DNA of 64,000 bases from Neodontobutis hainanensis (Eukaryota; Chordata; Actinopteri; Gobiiformes; Odontobutidae). A program made the translations under genes and the position numbers. The number at the start of each line of letters is the position of its first letter. Within the stretch, counting starts at the first letter, position 1. The stretch lies in contig JALDNG010000092.1 of the NCBI GenBank assembly GCA_024349245.1, positions 437,001 through 501,000 on the forward strand, written 5' to 3'. Below, piece after piece: positions 1 through 11,538 of the stretch. The notes below the pieces were generated by a model. That model worked only from the letters and a program-made list of their open reading frames with translations. It did no database searches and had not been told where the DNA came from.

Positions 1-1086
1 AGTTAGAACCCGAGCAGCAGCGTTCTGAATAAGCTGAAGCTGTCTTAACCCTCGTTTTGAGAGACCAGTGAGCAGGCCGTTACAGTAATCTAACCTGCTG
101 GAGATAAAAGCATGGATAAGTTTCTCTAAGTCTGGTTTAGACATCATCCCTTTGACTCTGGAAATGTTTTTAAGGTGATAAAATGCAGATGATGTAATTG
201 ACTTAATGTGACTCTGGAAATTTAAGTCTGAGTCCATGATGACTCCTAGATTTCTAACCTGGTTTTTAAATTTTAGAGAAAGAGACTCGAGGTGACTGCT
301 GACACTTTCTCTTTGTTTCTGTGGTCCAAAGATGATTATTTCAGTCTTGTTTCTGTTCAGTTGGAGAAAATTATTTTGCATCCACACATCAGTCTGTTCG
401 ATGCAGTGACACAGTGAATGGATCGGTCCATTTTCACCTGCTGTGAGTGAAATGTAAAGCTGAGTGTCATCTGCATAATTATGGTAGGATACGCCACAGC
501 TGTGTATTAACTGGTCTAAAGGAAGCATGTAGAGATTGAATAATAGAGGTCCCAAGATAGACCCCTGTGGAACCCCACATGTCAGGGCCAATCGGTCTGA
601 TACACAGTTTCCAACCGAAACAAAGTACTTCCTGTCTTCAAGATAGGACTGAAACCATTTAAGAGCAGTTCCAGAGATACCTATCCATTCCTCTAATCTT
701 TGTGACAAGATTTCATGGTCCACTGTATCAAAGCAGCACTCAAGTCCAACAGAACTAAGACAGAGACTTTGCCCGCGTCAGTGTTCAGACGGATGTCATT
801 TGTGATTTTGATAAGTGCAGTCTCAGTCTGTGATGGGCCTGAATCCTGACTGAAAAGGATCAAAGCAGTTGTTAAGCAATAGAAAGTCATTAAGTTGCTG
901 ATATACAACTTTTTCGATGACTTTCCCTAAAAATGGCAGGTTTGATATGGGCCGATAGTTGTTGAGCACTGTAGCATCAAGACTGCTCTTCTTTAGGAGA
1001 GGCTTGATGACAGCAGTTTTTAAGGCCATTGGAAAAGTTCCAGACTGTAAGGAATTATTGACTATATTAGTGAGTTGTGGTAACAA
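1..1086 (-). pseudogene. LINE reverse transcriptase, frameshifted, partial
   Basis: This is the reverse transcriptase of the L2-type LINE, which would copy the element RNA at a nicked target. The frame at 1086-823 carries NNYRPISNLPFLGKVIEK. The frame at 908-693 carries VLVLLDLSAA and then slips out of frame near 735, where the catalytic block should continue as an F-D-T-V-D-H type motif. Beyond this, YADDTQLYISL is legible near 485-440. The thumb and C-terminal part continue past base 1. At least two frameshifts make this copy non-functional. Confidence 0.8.
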
Positions 1087-1103
1087 ACTACTTAGTACTG
1101 ATT

Positions 1104-1703
1104 TTAGAAATCTAGTGGGTAGATGAACTCAGGCTGGAGACAGTTTTTTTTAATTGTTCTGTCATTAATGGGTGTAACATGTGTAAACTCAGCCAAAGGT
1201 CTCCTATGTGGCTGCAGTGTTGTTGTATGCCCTTTGGACTGTATCACGTGTTTAATGCCTTGAACCTTGTCGTTAAAAAACAATGCAAACTCATTGCATT
1301 TAGTGTTGGAAACTAATTCTGTAGGAAATGGAGCTGGAGGGTTTGTTAATCTGCTCACTGTAGCAAACAAGACACGTGAGTTGTTACTGCTGTTGTTGAT
1401 GATCTCTGAGAAGAATATTTCTCTTGCTTTTTTCAAAGTTTGATTGAAAACATGCAGATTTTCTTTGTATACCTCATAATGAATTAAGAGTTTAAATTTA
1501 CGGCATTTTCTTTTGGCTTTTCGGCATTCCCTTTTCTGTGCCCTGACAGAAGGAGCATTGCTCCACAAAGCCTTCTGCCGCTTCATCACTTTAACCTTAA
1601 CAGGAGCAATGGCGTCCATAACATTTAAAACACCTGAAGTATAACAATTCATTAAATCATCAACTTGACCTGATGAGGCATTTTCAAACCTGATTGCCTC
1701 CAT
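1104..1703 (-). pseudogene. LINE ORF2 linker between endonuclease and RT
   Basis: An open frame of about 199 residues, rich in Lys and Arg in its first half (RAQKRECRKAKRKCRK). It sits between the endonuclease and RT frames of the same LINE. Its position and basic character match the inter-domain part of L2-type ORF2. It overlaps neither neighbour in frame, so it marks two more frameshifts. Confidence 0.65.
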
Positions 1704-1725
1704 AAACTGTGTCCTGGTGTTATCA

Positions 1726-2493
1726 TTAATGTGTCTCTTCTGAACAACTGTAGGTCCAGCAGCAAGTTTTTGGAATCATGGACAGATGGAAAAAGACACA
1801 AGAATGATCAGACAGAGCAACATCAATCACAGTGACATCTGAAATATGAACACCCTTAGTAATGATGACCAGGTCCAGAGTGTGACCTCTGTTTTGAGTC
1901 GGCTCATTAACATGCTGACAAAGACCAAAAGTATCAAGAACAGTAGAAAGTTCTTTGGCATTCCTGTCAGAAACATTATCCACATGCACATTAAAATCAC
2001 CTGATATGACTATTTGTTCATATTCTGTGCAGATAACCGAAAGCATTTCAGTAAACTCATCAATAAAATCATGACATTGTTGGGGTGGTTTGTAAAGAAC
2101 AACATATAAAATAGATGGAGAAAACCTCAACTCCATTTTGAATGACACATATTCAAATGATGAAAACTCATCAAGAGATAGTTTCTGGATAAGAATATTA
2201 TCCCTAAAAATAGCACAAACACCACCACCCTTTTTCTTTTCCCGCATTTTGGATAAAAATGTGAAATTCGATGGGGTGGATTCAATAAGGACAGCATTTC
2301 CAGTCTTGCTGTCTAACCATGTTTCTGTTAAAAACATAAAATCAAGCTTATTTGAAATGATAAAATCATTAATTAAAAAAGATTTGTTTCCCAAGGACCT
2401 GACATTGAACACTGCAAGTTTCAAGTCTGTTTGAGCAGGACCAGACTTTATCTGTTTGCAGGGAATTTGAATCAGGTTTGTCTGATTAGACAA
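1726..2493 (-). CDS. LINE AP-like endonuclease domain (ORF2 N-terminus)
   Basis: An endonuclease/exonuclease/phosphatase-fold domain that would nick target DNA to prime retrotransposition. The frame shows the ordered catalytic motifs: FNVRSLGNK (Asn), FLTETWLD (Glu), VVLYKPPQ, ISGDFNVHVD (Asp/Asn) and LSDHSCVFF (final SDH). All key residues are present, so the domain itself looks intact. The frame closes shortly after SDH because of a frameshift near 1750 that separates it from the linker and RT. It starts at the expected N-terminus of ORF2, downstream of ORF1. Confidence 0.8.
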   Translation of the reverse strand: MSNQTNLIQIPCKQIKSGPAQTDLKLAVFNVRSLGNKSFLINDFIISNKLDFMFLTETWLDSKTGNAVLIESTPSNFTFLSKMREKKKGGGVCAIFRDNILIQKLSLDEFSSFEYVSFKMELRFSPSILYVVLYKPPQQCHDFIDEFTEMLSVICTEYEQIVISGDFNVHVDNVSDRNAKELSTVLDTFGLCQHVNEPTQNRGHTLDLVIITKGVHISDVTVIDVALSDHSCVFFHLSMIPKTCCWTYSCSEETH

Positions 2494-2881
2494 TCTAACT
2501 GTTATTCTCTTCTCGATTCTGTGACTTCTGACTTTAGCTATGGAGCTGGGGGGGAGTGTTCTCTCCCAGGGCCTCGGGTTGATAAGTGTTTTATTATGAC
2601 AAAAAGTCCTGTAACAGCAGAGGCCCTCAGTCTCCTAATCGCTGATAGTAGCCTTGATGCTAGTCAAGGCTTTTGGAGCTGGTCTGTGAGGAGGTGTCTG
2701 GAAGGGGGTGGAGGGGGTCTGATAGGGGTGCATTGGACACCTGTCGGGGGTCTCATTTGTACTGGCCGAGGTGGAGAGTTGGTGCTCTTTGGTGGTATTG
2801 GGGGTGATGTTTTTCGGGATAATGATAGAACCCGAGACCTGGCCAAGTTAGGTGTGAGGGGTATCATCTTAATTCCAGATT

Positions 2882-3860
2882 TTACCAACATTTCCAGGGA
2901 AATCCCATTGGTGAATCCGGGGATGGGACAGAGATGGTGAGGTCCGCAGAAGGTGTTGATGTTACTGGGGGGTCCAGGGTTCTATTGGGGGGTCCAGTCA
3001 GAGGAGGATCCTTGGCAGGAGTGCTTTTTTCATTCAGTGGCTGATGGCTTCTCAAAAGACCCTTTCTTTGTTCCAGAGGGTGCCCAGAACCATTTAGGTG
3101 TCTCAGGGAGTATAGGAGATTATCCGTTAGCCTCCTGACCCCTCCTCTGTTCAGGTGTGGGCCCTTTCCTTTAAACAGGTCTACACGTTGCCAAAACAAG
3201 TTGAAGTTATCAATAAAGTGTACTCCTCTTGTCTCGCAGGTCTTGGACAGCCATGTATTTAGTGCAAGCAGCCGACTGAATTTATTGATCCTTCTGTCAA
3301 TGTTTGGGAGTGGTCCACTGATAAAAGGATTGCACTTCCAGATTTTCAAGTTTATTTAAAAGCCTGGAGAAATCTTTTTTTAAAACCTCTGATTCTCCCT
3401 TCCTGGTGTCAACTGCACCCATGTGTACTATCAGCTCTTTAATGCCTGTGTGTTTGGACAGGACTTGGGGTAGGAGTGCTGTTATATCAGTGACCGTAGC
3501 ATTTGGACAGCTGCATGTAACAAAACAACTATAGTTTATGTCCCTGACAGCACCGTCTCCCAGCAACAGGATATCTCTGTCCTTCACTTTTGGCATAGAT
3601 TCTCTGTCTCTGTTAGCCTGGTGCTTTTCCACAGATTCATGTCTCCTGTTTTCCATAGACAAAGTTTTATTTCCTCCATGTTTTACAGTTAAAGAAGAGT
3701 TTTCTGGTTCCTTCATCTTTAGCTCATTAAATGATTCAAATCTGTTTTTTAGCTGGATGTCTGGTGATGCTACATGTGCTCTTGTGATGCAAGCATTATT
3801 TTTTCTTATCCAGTGCTGCTTTGGCTTAGTTTATGCCAGGTGTTATCATTTTGTTTAAAT
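2882..3860 (-). pseudogene. LINE ORF1, SGNH-hydrolase-like, frameshifted
   Basis: First ORF of the LINE. The frame at 3716-3297 begins MKEPENSS and continues upstream without a stop to about 3835, giving a WIRKNNA..SPDIQL.NRFESF stretch typical of L2-type ORF1 starts. It contains LLLGDGAVRDI and a spaced Gly/Asn-type region like SGNH esterases. The second frame (3349-2882) carries GVHFIDNFNLFW and GPHLNRGGVRRL, the C-terminal Asp/His block of the same fold. The two frames overlap around 3300-3349, showing a frameshift. The downstream tail is proline-rich. Confidence 0.65.
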
Positions 3861-4270
3861 CCCTTAGCTTTGCTCAGCTTTGGGAATGACACTGTATCTT
3901 CCAAGTTTAAATTCACAGTCTTACCACATTGTGGGATCGGGATTGTATCTTGAAGTCCTCTTTCAGATTACAAACAAAAATCTTTGTTTGTAGCACACTG
4001 ATTTCTTGTTGGTATTTCCAAACAATTTTGGCAGAAAGCGTTTGCAGTAGTTGTTTTTATCCCAGACATGTTAAAAATAGATACTAAGACTCCAGTTGCT
4101 CAGCAGGTCCAACGTGTTGTTAAAAAAGTAAAAAATAAGTAAGAACATAAAAACATAAAAATCCAGTTAAAAGAAAGTAAAAAGTAATGTAAAAAGTTGA
4201 TGCTAAATGTGGAGATAACTAAAAAGAAAAGTAATGCTGGCAGGAGCAAGCAGAGGTGCGACTTATTTAG

Positions 4271-4369
4271 TGGCCTTCTTCTTCCTCGTGCTGTAATGGA
4301 GCATCATGGGATTGAAAGGACTGATGCTGGTAATCTGGGCAGTGGAATCTACTTTACTGATAACCTCAG
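4271..4369 (+). CDS. Orphan exon resembling the PARP4 catalytic domain
   Basis: A 99-bp exon-like segment, bounded by TTTAG on the left and CAG/GTTGGT on the right. It encodes GLLLPRAVMEHHGIERTD followed by AGNLGSGIYFTDNL. The G-x-G-I-Y-F signature after an ERTD-x-GNLG stretch is characteristic of ADP-ribosyltransferase domains and closest, from memory, to vault PARP (PARP4). The exon starts and ends in the same phase. The acceptor tract is weak, no adjoining PARP exon was found, and a satellite array begins about 150 bp downstream. It could be a captured exon, a pseudogene fragment, or one exon of a gene extending left of the window. Confidence 0.55.
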
Positions 4370-4518
4370 GTTGGTAAACAATTCAACAAATTTTCTTGAA
4401 TTATTTAACCCAATCTTCCATACAGTTAATTAAATACATTAAAAACAGTTACATTTTTATTCAATCACATTTTGCCTAAATTGTCTGTGTATCTTTGGCC
4501 TACAGCACGGCTTTTCAG

Positions 4519-7500
4519 AAACACAAGTGACGCAAGAGACACAAAAGACTCAAGGGACACAAGTGACTCAAGACACACAAGTGACTCAAGAGATACAAGA
4601 TGCAAGAGACACAAAAGACTCAAGGGACACAAGTGACTCAAGAGACACAAGTGACGCAAGAAACACAAGTGACTCAAGAGATACAAGTGACTCAAGAGAT
4701 ACAAGATGCAAGAAACAAGTGACTCAAGAGATACAAGATGCAAGAGACACAAGTGACTCAAGAGATACAAGTGACTCAAGAGATACAAGATGCAAGAAAC
4801 AAGTGACTCAAGAGATACAAGATGCAAGAGATACAAGTGACTCAAGAGATACAAGTGACTCAAGAGATACAAGATGCAAGAAACAAGTGACTCAAGAGAT
4901 ACAAGATGCAAGAGACACAAGTGACTCAAGAGATACAAGATGCAAGAGACACAAGTGACTCAAGAGATACAAGTGACTCAAGAGATACAAGTGACTCAAG
5001 AGATACAAGTGACTCAAGAGATACAAGTGACTCAAGAAATACAAGATGCAAGAGACACAAGTGACTCAAGAGATACAAGATGCAAGAGACACAAGTGACT
5101 CAAGAGATACAAGTGACTCAAGAGATACAAGATGCAAGAAACAAGTGACTCAAGAGATACAAGATGCAAGAGACACAAGTGACTCAAGAGATACAAGATG
5201 CAAGAGACACAAGTGACTCAAGAGATACAAGTGACTCAAGAGATACAAGTGACTCAAGAGATACAAGATGCAAGAGACACAAGTGACTCAAGAGATACAA
5301 GATGCAAGAGACACAAGTGACTCAAGAGATACAAGTGACTCAAGAGATACAAGATGCAAGAAACAAGTGACTCAAGAGATACAAGATGCAAGAGACACAA
5401 AAGACTCAAGGGACACAAGTGACTCAAGAGATACAAGATGCAAGAGACACAAAAGACTCAAGGGACACAAGTGACTCAAGAGATACAAGATGCAAGAGAC
5501 ACAAAAGACTCAAGGGACACAAGTGACTCAAGACGCAAGAAACACAAGTGACTTAAGAGATACAAGTTACTCAAGAGACACAAGTGACTCAAGGGACACA
5601 AGTGACTCAAGATGCAAGAAACACAAGTGACTCAAGAGATACAAGTGACTCAAGAGACACAAGTGACTCAAGATGCAAAAAATACAAGTGACTCAAAAGA
5701 TACAAGTGACTCAAGAGACACAAGTGACTCAAGGGACACAAGTGACTCAAGATGCAAGAAACACAAGTGACTCAAGAGATACAAGTGACTCAAGATGCAA
5801 GAAACACAAGTGACTCAAGAGATACAAGTGACTCAAGAGACACAAGTGACTCAAGATGCAAAAAATACAAGTGACTCAAAAGATACAAGTGACTCAAGAG
5901 ACACAAGTGACTCAAGGGACACAAGTGACTCAAGATGCAAGAAACACAAGTGACTCAAGAGATACAAGTGACTCAAGATGCAAGAAACACAAGTGACTCA
6001 AGAGATACAAGTGACTCAAGAGACACAAGTGACTCAAGATGCAAAAAATACAAGTGACTCAAAAGATACAAGTGACTCAAGAGACACAAGTGACTCAAGG
6101 GACACAAGTGACTCAAGATGCAAGAAACACAAGTGACTCAAAAGATACAAGTGACTCAAGAGACACAAGTGACTCAAGAGACACAAGTGACTCAAGATGC
6201 AAGAAACACAAGTGACTCAAAAGATACAAGTGACTTAAGAGACACAAGTGACTCAAGAGACACAAGTGACTCAAGATGCAAGAAACACAAGTTACTCAAG
6301 AGATACAAGATGCAAGAGATACAAGTGACTCAAGATGCAAGAGACACAAGTGACTCAAGAGACACAAGTGACTCAAGAGATGCAAGAAACACAAGTGACT
6401 CAAGTGACTCAAGAGACACAAGTGACTCAAGATGCAAGAGACACAAGTGACTCAAGAGACACAAGTGACTCAAGAGACACAAGTGACTCAAGAGACACAA
6501 GTGACTCAAGAGACACAAGTGACTCAAGAGACACAAGTGACTCAAGAGACACAAGTGACTCAAGAGATGCAAGAAACACAAGTGACTCAAGTGACTCAAG
6601 AGATACAAGTGACTCAAGAGATACAAGATGCAAGAGACACAAGTGACTCAAGAGATACAAGATGCAAGAGACACAAGTGACTCAAAAGACACAAGTGACT
6701 CAAAATGCAAGAAACAAAAGTGACTCAAGAGATACAAGTGACTCAAGATGCAAGAAACACAAGTGACTCAAGAGATACAAGTGACTCAAGGGACACAAGT
6801 GACTCAAGATGCAAAAAACACAAGTGACTCAAGAGACACAAGTGACTCAAGAGACACAAGTGACTCAAGAGACACAAGTGACTCAAGAGACACAAGTGAC
6901 TCAAGATGCAAGAAACACAAGTGACTCAAGAGACACAAGTGACTCAAGATGCAAGAAACACAAGTGACTCAAGAGACACAAGTGACTCAAGATGCAAGAA
7001 ACACAAGTGACTCAAGAGATACAAGTGACTCAAGAGACACAAGTGACTCAAGAGACACAAGTGACTCAAGAGACACAAGTGACTCAAGATGCAAGAAACA
7101 CAAGTGACTCAAGAGACACAAGTGACTCAAGAGACACAAGTGACTCAAGAGACACAAGTGACTCAAGAGACACAAGTGACTCAAGATGCAAGAAACACAA
7201 GTGACTCAAGAGACACAAGTGACTCAAGATGCAAGAAACACAAGTGACTCAAGAGATACAAGTGACTCAAGAGTCACAAGTGACTCAAGAGATACAAGAT
7301 GCAAGAGACACAAGTGACTCAAGAGATGCAAGATGCAAGAGACACAAGTGACTCAAGAGATACAAGTGACTCAAGAGTCACAAGTGACTCAAGAGATACA
7401 AGATGCAAGAGACACAAGTGACTCAAGAGATGCAAGATGCAAGAGACACAAGTGACTCAAGAGATACAAGTGACTCAAGAGATACAAGATGCAAGAGACA

Positions 7501-10500
7501 CAAGTGACTCAAGAGACACAAGTGACTCAAGAGATACAAGTGACTCAAGATGCAAGAAACACAAGTGACTCAAGAGACACAAGTGACTCAAGAGACACGT
7601 GACTCAAGAGATACAAGTGACTCAAGAGTCACAAATGACTCAAGAGATACAAGATGCAAGAGACACAAGTGACTCAAGAGATGCAAGATGCAAGAGACAC
7701 GAGTGACTCAAGAGATGCAAGATGCAAGAGACACGAGTGACTCAAGAGATGCAAGATGCAAGAGACACAAGTGACTCAAAATGCAAGAGACACAAGTGAC
7801 TCAAGAGACACAAGTGACTCAAAATGCAAGAAACAAAAGTGACTCAAGAGATACAAGTGACTCAAGATGAAAGAAACACAAGTGACTCAAGATGAAAGAA
7901 ACACAAGTGACTCAAGAGATACAAGTGACTCAAGAGACACAAGTGACTCAAGAGATACAAGATGCAAGAGACACAAGTGACTCAAGAGATGCAAGATGCA
8001 AGAGACAAAAGTGACTCAAGAGATACAAGTGACTCAAGAGATACAAGTGACTCAAGAGATACAAGTGACTCAAGAGATACAAGTGACTCAAGAGATACAA
8101 GTGACTCAAGAGATACAAGTGACTCAAGAGACACAAGTGACTCAAGACGCAAGAAACACAAGTGACTCAAGAGATACAAGTGACTCAAGATGCAAGAAAC
8201 ACAAATGACTCAAGAGATACAAGTGACTCAAGAGATACAAGTGACTCAAGATGCAAGAAACACAAGTGACTCAAGAGATACAAGATCCAAGAGACACAAG
8301 TGACTCAAGAGATACAAGATGCAAGAGATACAAGTGACTCAAGAGATACAAGTGACTCAAGAGATACAAGTGACTCAAGAGACACAAGTGACTCAAGTGA
8401 TACAAGTGACTCAAGAGATACAAGTGACTCAAGAGATACAAGTGACTCAAGAGACACAAGTGACTCAAGAGACACAAGTGACTCAAGAGATGCAAGATGC
8501 AAGAGACAAAAGTGACTCAAGAGATACAAGTGACTCAAGAGATACAAGTGACTCAAGAGATACAAGTGACTCAAGAGATACAAGTGACTCAAGGGCCACA
8601 AGTGACTCAAGATGCAAGAAACACAAGTGACTCAAGAGATACAAGTGACTCAAGATGCAAGAAACACAAGTGACTCAAGAGATACAAGTGACTCAAGAGA
8701 CACAAGTGACTCAAGATGCAAAAAATACAAGTGACTCAAAAGATACAAGTGACTCAAGAGACACAAGTGACTCAAGGGACACAAGTGACTCAAGATGCAA
8801 GAAACACAAGTGACTCAAAAGATACAAGTGACTCAAGAGACACAAGTGACTCAAGGGACACAAGTGACTCAAGAGACACAAGTGACTCAAGAGACACAAG
8901 TGACTCAAGATGCAAGAAACACAAGTTACTCAAGAGATACAAGATGCAAGAGACACAAGTGACTCAAGAGATACAAGTGACTCAAGATGCAAGAAACACA
9001 AGTGACTCAAGAGACACAAGTGACTCAAGATGCAAGAGACACAAGTGACTCAAGAGACACAAGTGACTCAAGGGACACAAGTGACTCAAGATGCAAAAAA
9101 CACAAGAGACACAAGTGACTCAAGAAACACAAGTGACTCAAGAGACACAAGTGACTCAAGATGCAAGAGACACAAGTGACTCAAGAGACACAAGTGACTC
9201 AAGAGACACAAGTGACTCAAGAGACACAAGTGACTCAAGAGACACAAGTGACTCAAGATGCAAGAAACACAAGTGACTCAAGAGACACAAGTGACTCAAG
9301 ATGCAAGAAACACAAGTGACTCAAGAGATACAAGTGACTCAAGAGTCACAAGTGACTCAAGAGATACAAGATGCAAGAGACACAAGTGACTCAAGAGATG
9401 CAAGATGCAAGAGACACAAGTGACTCAAGAGATACAAGTGACTCAAGAGATACAAGATGCAAGAGACACAAGTGACTCAAGAAACACAAGTGACTCAAGA
9501 GACACAAGTGACTCAAGAGATACAAGTGACTCAAGATGCAAGAAACACAAGTGACTCAAGAGATACAAGTGACTCAAGATGCAAGAAACACAAGTGACTC
9601 AAGAGACACAAGTGACTCAAGATGCAAGAAACACAAGTGACTCAAGAGACACAAGTGACTCAAGAGACACGTGACATAAGAGATACAAGTGACTCAAGAG
9701 TCACAAATGACTCAAGAGATACAAGATGCAAGAGACACAAATGACTCAAGAGATGCAAGATGCAAGAGACACAAGTGACTCAAGAGATGCAAGATGCAAG
9801 AGACACAAGTGACTCAAGAGATACAAGTGACTCAAGTGATACAAGTGACTCAAGAGATACAAGTGACTCAAGAGATACAAGTGACTCAAGTGATACAAGT
9901 GACTCAAGAGACACAAGTGACTCAAGAGATGCAAGATGCAAGAGACAAAAGTGACTCAAGAGATACAAGTGACTCAAGAGATACAAGTGACTCAAGAGAT
10001 ACAAGTGACTCAAGAGATACAAGTGACTCAAGAGATACAAGTGACTCAAGAGATACAAGATGCAAGAGACACAAGTGACTCAAGAGATACAAGTGACTCA
10101 AGAGATACAAGATGCAAGAGACACAAGTGACTCAAAATGCCTGAGACACAAGTGACTCAAGAGACACAAGTGACTTAAGAGATACAAGTGACTCAAGAGA
10201 TGCAAGATGCAAGAGACAAAAGTGACTCAAGAGATGCAAGATGCAAGAGACAAAAGTGACTCAAGAGATACAAGTGACTCAAGTGATACAAGTGACTCAA
10301 GAGATACAAGTGACTCAAGAGATACAAGTGACTCAAGAGATACAAGTGACTCAAGAGATACAAGATGCAAGAGACACAAGTGACTCAAGAGATACAAGTG
10401 ACTCAAGAGATACAAGATGCAAGAGACACAAGTGACTCAAAATGCCTGAGACACAAGTGACTCAAGAGACACAAGTGACTCAAGAGACACAAGTGACTTA

Positions 10501-10952
10501 AGAGATACAAGTGACTCAAGAGATAGAAGATGCAAGAGATACAAGTGACTCAAGATGCAAGAAACATAAGTGACTCAAGAGATACAAGTGACTCAAGATG
10601 CAAGAAACACAAGTGACTCAAGAAACACAAGTGACTCAAGAGATACAAGTGACTCAAGATGCAAGAAACACAAGTGACTCAAGAGATACAAGTGACTCAA
10701 GAAACACAAGTGACTCAAGAGATACAAGTGACTCAAGAGACATAAGTGACTCAAGAGATACAAGATGCAAGAGACACAAGTGACTCAAGATGCAAGAAAC
10801 ACAAGTGACTCAAGAGATACAAGTGACTCAAGAGACATAAGTGACTCAAGAGATACAAGATGCAAGAGACACAAGTGACTCAAGATGCAAGAAACACAAG
10901 TGACTCAAGAGACACAAGATGCAAGAAACACAAGTGACTCAAGAGACACAAG
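4519..10952. repeat. Satellite array 1, 9/18-bp unit, about 6.4 kb
   Basis: A continuous tandem array of 9-bp modules CAAGAGAYA and CAAGTGACT that mostly alternate to give an 18-bp period, with frequent shorter CAAGATG or CAAGAAACA modules. Because 9 is a multiple of three, all frames stay open on both strands and produce spurious repetitive ORFs. Almost every CAAGTGACTCAAG contains TGACTCA, the AP-1 consensus. Larger blocks also recur, for example around 5600-6100. The same module family forms the arrays inside receptor genes A and B. Confidence 0.95.
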
Positions 10953-11319
10953 AGTGAGTGTGACCCATTAGAATGTAATTCAAATCTCACTTTTAAATTA
11001 AGATTTTAAAGTGATTTTAAATTTTAGCCAAGATTATTGACTGGAGACTGTCATGGCAGGCATAATTTCAATTGAACTTTAACATGCGACACATGCTTCA
11101 TGTCATATAGTAACCTGCCTCCTCTATTGTCCCTAAGAATATTGTGTCTTTGATGCAGAGGCATTTGATTGAGTAGAATGAGATATTTTTATAGTGATAA
11201 AATGGTTTTGGTCAGAGTTTTATTTCTTGAATTATTCTCTCATTCTAAAACTTATTCCACTTCTTTCACTAACCAACAGAGTATTAACTGTACAATAAGC
11301 ACCAGAGAGACCCACTACA

Positions 11320-11396
11320 ACATTTGACCAGAGACCTGTAACATTTGACCTGAGACCTGTAACATTTGACCTGAGACCTGTAACATTTGACCTGAG
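11320..11396. repeat. Short tandem repeat, about 21 bp unit
   Basis: Three to four copies of a unit like ACATTTGACCTGAGACCTGTA. The paralogous position near gene B (about 50650-50690) has only one diverged unit, so the expansion is specific to the gene A side. Confidence 0.8.
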
Positions 11397-11511
11397 AAAG
11401 ATCCATGAAGAACTAAACCGTTGTCCACAGAAATCTGCAGGATCTTGAGTAGTGCAGATGGGACCTTTTATTTGACTTTGGTGTTGTGTCCAGAGAAAGT
11501 TAAGATCTCAC

Positions 11512-11538
11512 CAAGTCTTTAGCAGCAGCTGGTCTTAA
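11512..11538 (-). CDS. Gene A exon 7: candidate short cytoplasmic exon
   Basis: A 27-bp candidate reading LRPAAAKDL, phase 0 to 0, with a good donor (CTTG/GTGAGA) but a weak acceptor (GGAATGGAG). Its gene B counterpart has GGAATGTAG and LRPAAAEDL. Conservation and phase support it; transcript data are lacking. Confidence 0.4.

Larger units (their letters stand above)
1..3860 (-). mobile_element. L2/Maui-type LINE, 3' end beyond window edge, broken
   Basis: A non-LTR retrotransposon read right to left. In order it shows an ORF1 with an SGNH-esterase-like domain (about 3850-2882), an AP-endonuclease (2493-1726), a linker (1703-1104) and a reverse transcriptase (1086 to the edge). The RT still has YADD (complement of about 456-485), but frameshifts separate the reading frames. 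The first 120 bases match the end of a second copy at 23922-24893, so both belong to one family. The motif order and the NYRPISNLPFLGK block fit L2/Maui-type fish LINEs; the exact family is an inference. Confidence 0.85.

Noticed and set aside
2431..2940. Gly-rich plus-strand ORF of 169 residues
   Set aside because: Antisense shadow of the LINE ORF1/ORF2 junction.
4519..10952. Direct repeats that could suggest a CRISPR array
   Set aside because: Units are contiguous 9/18-bp modules with no unique spacers, in a eukaryotic context.
11400..11480. Eighth exon of gene A after TCCTGCAG
   Set aside because: The reading frames are not conserved with gene B, where the matching region reaches a stop; no tyrosine motif.
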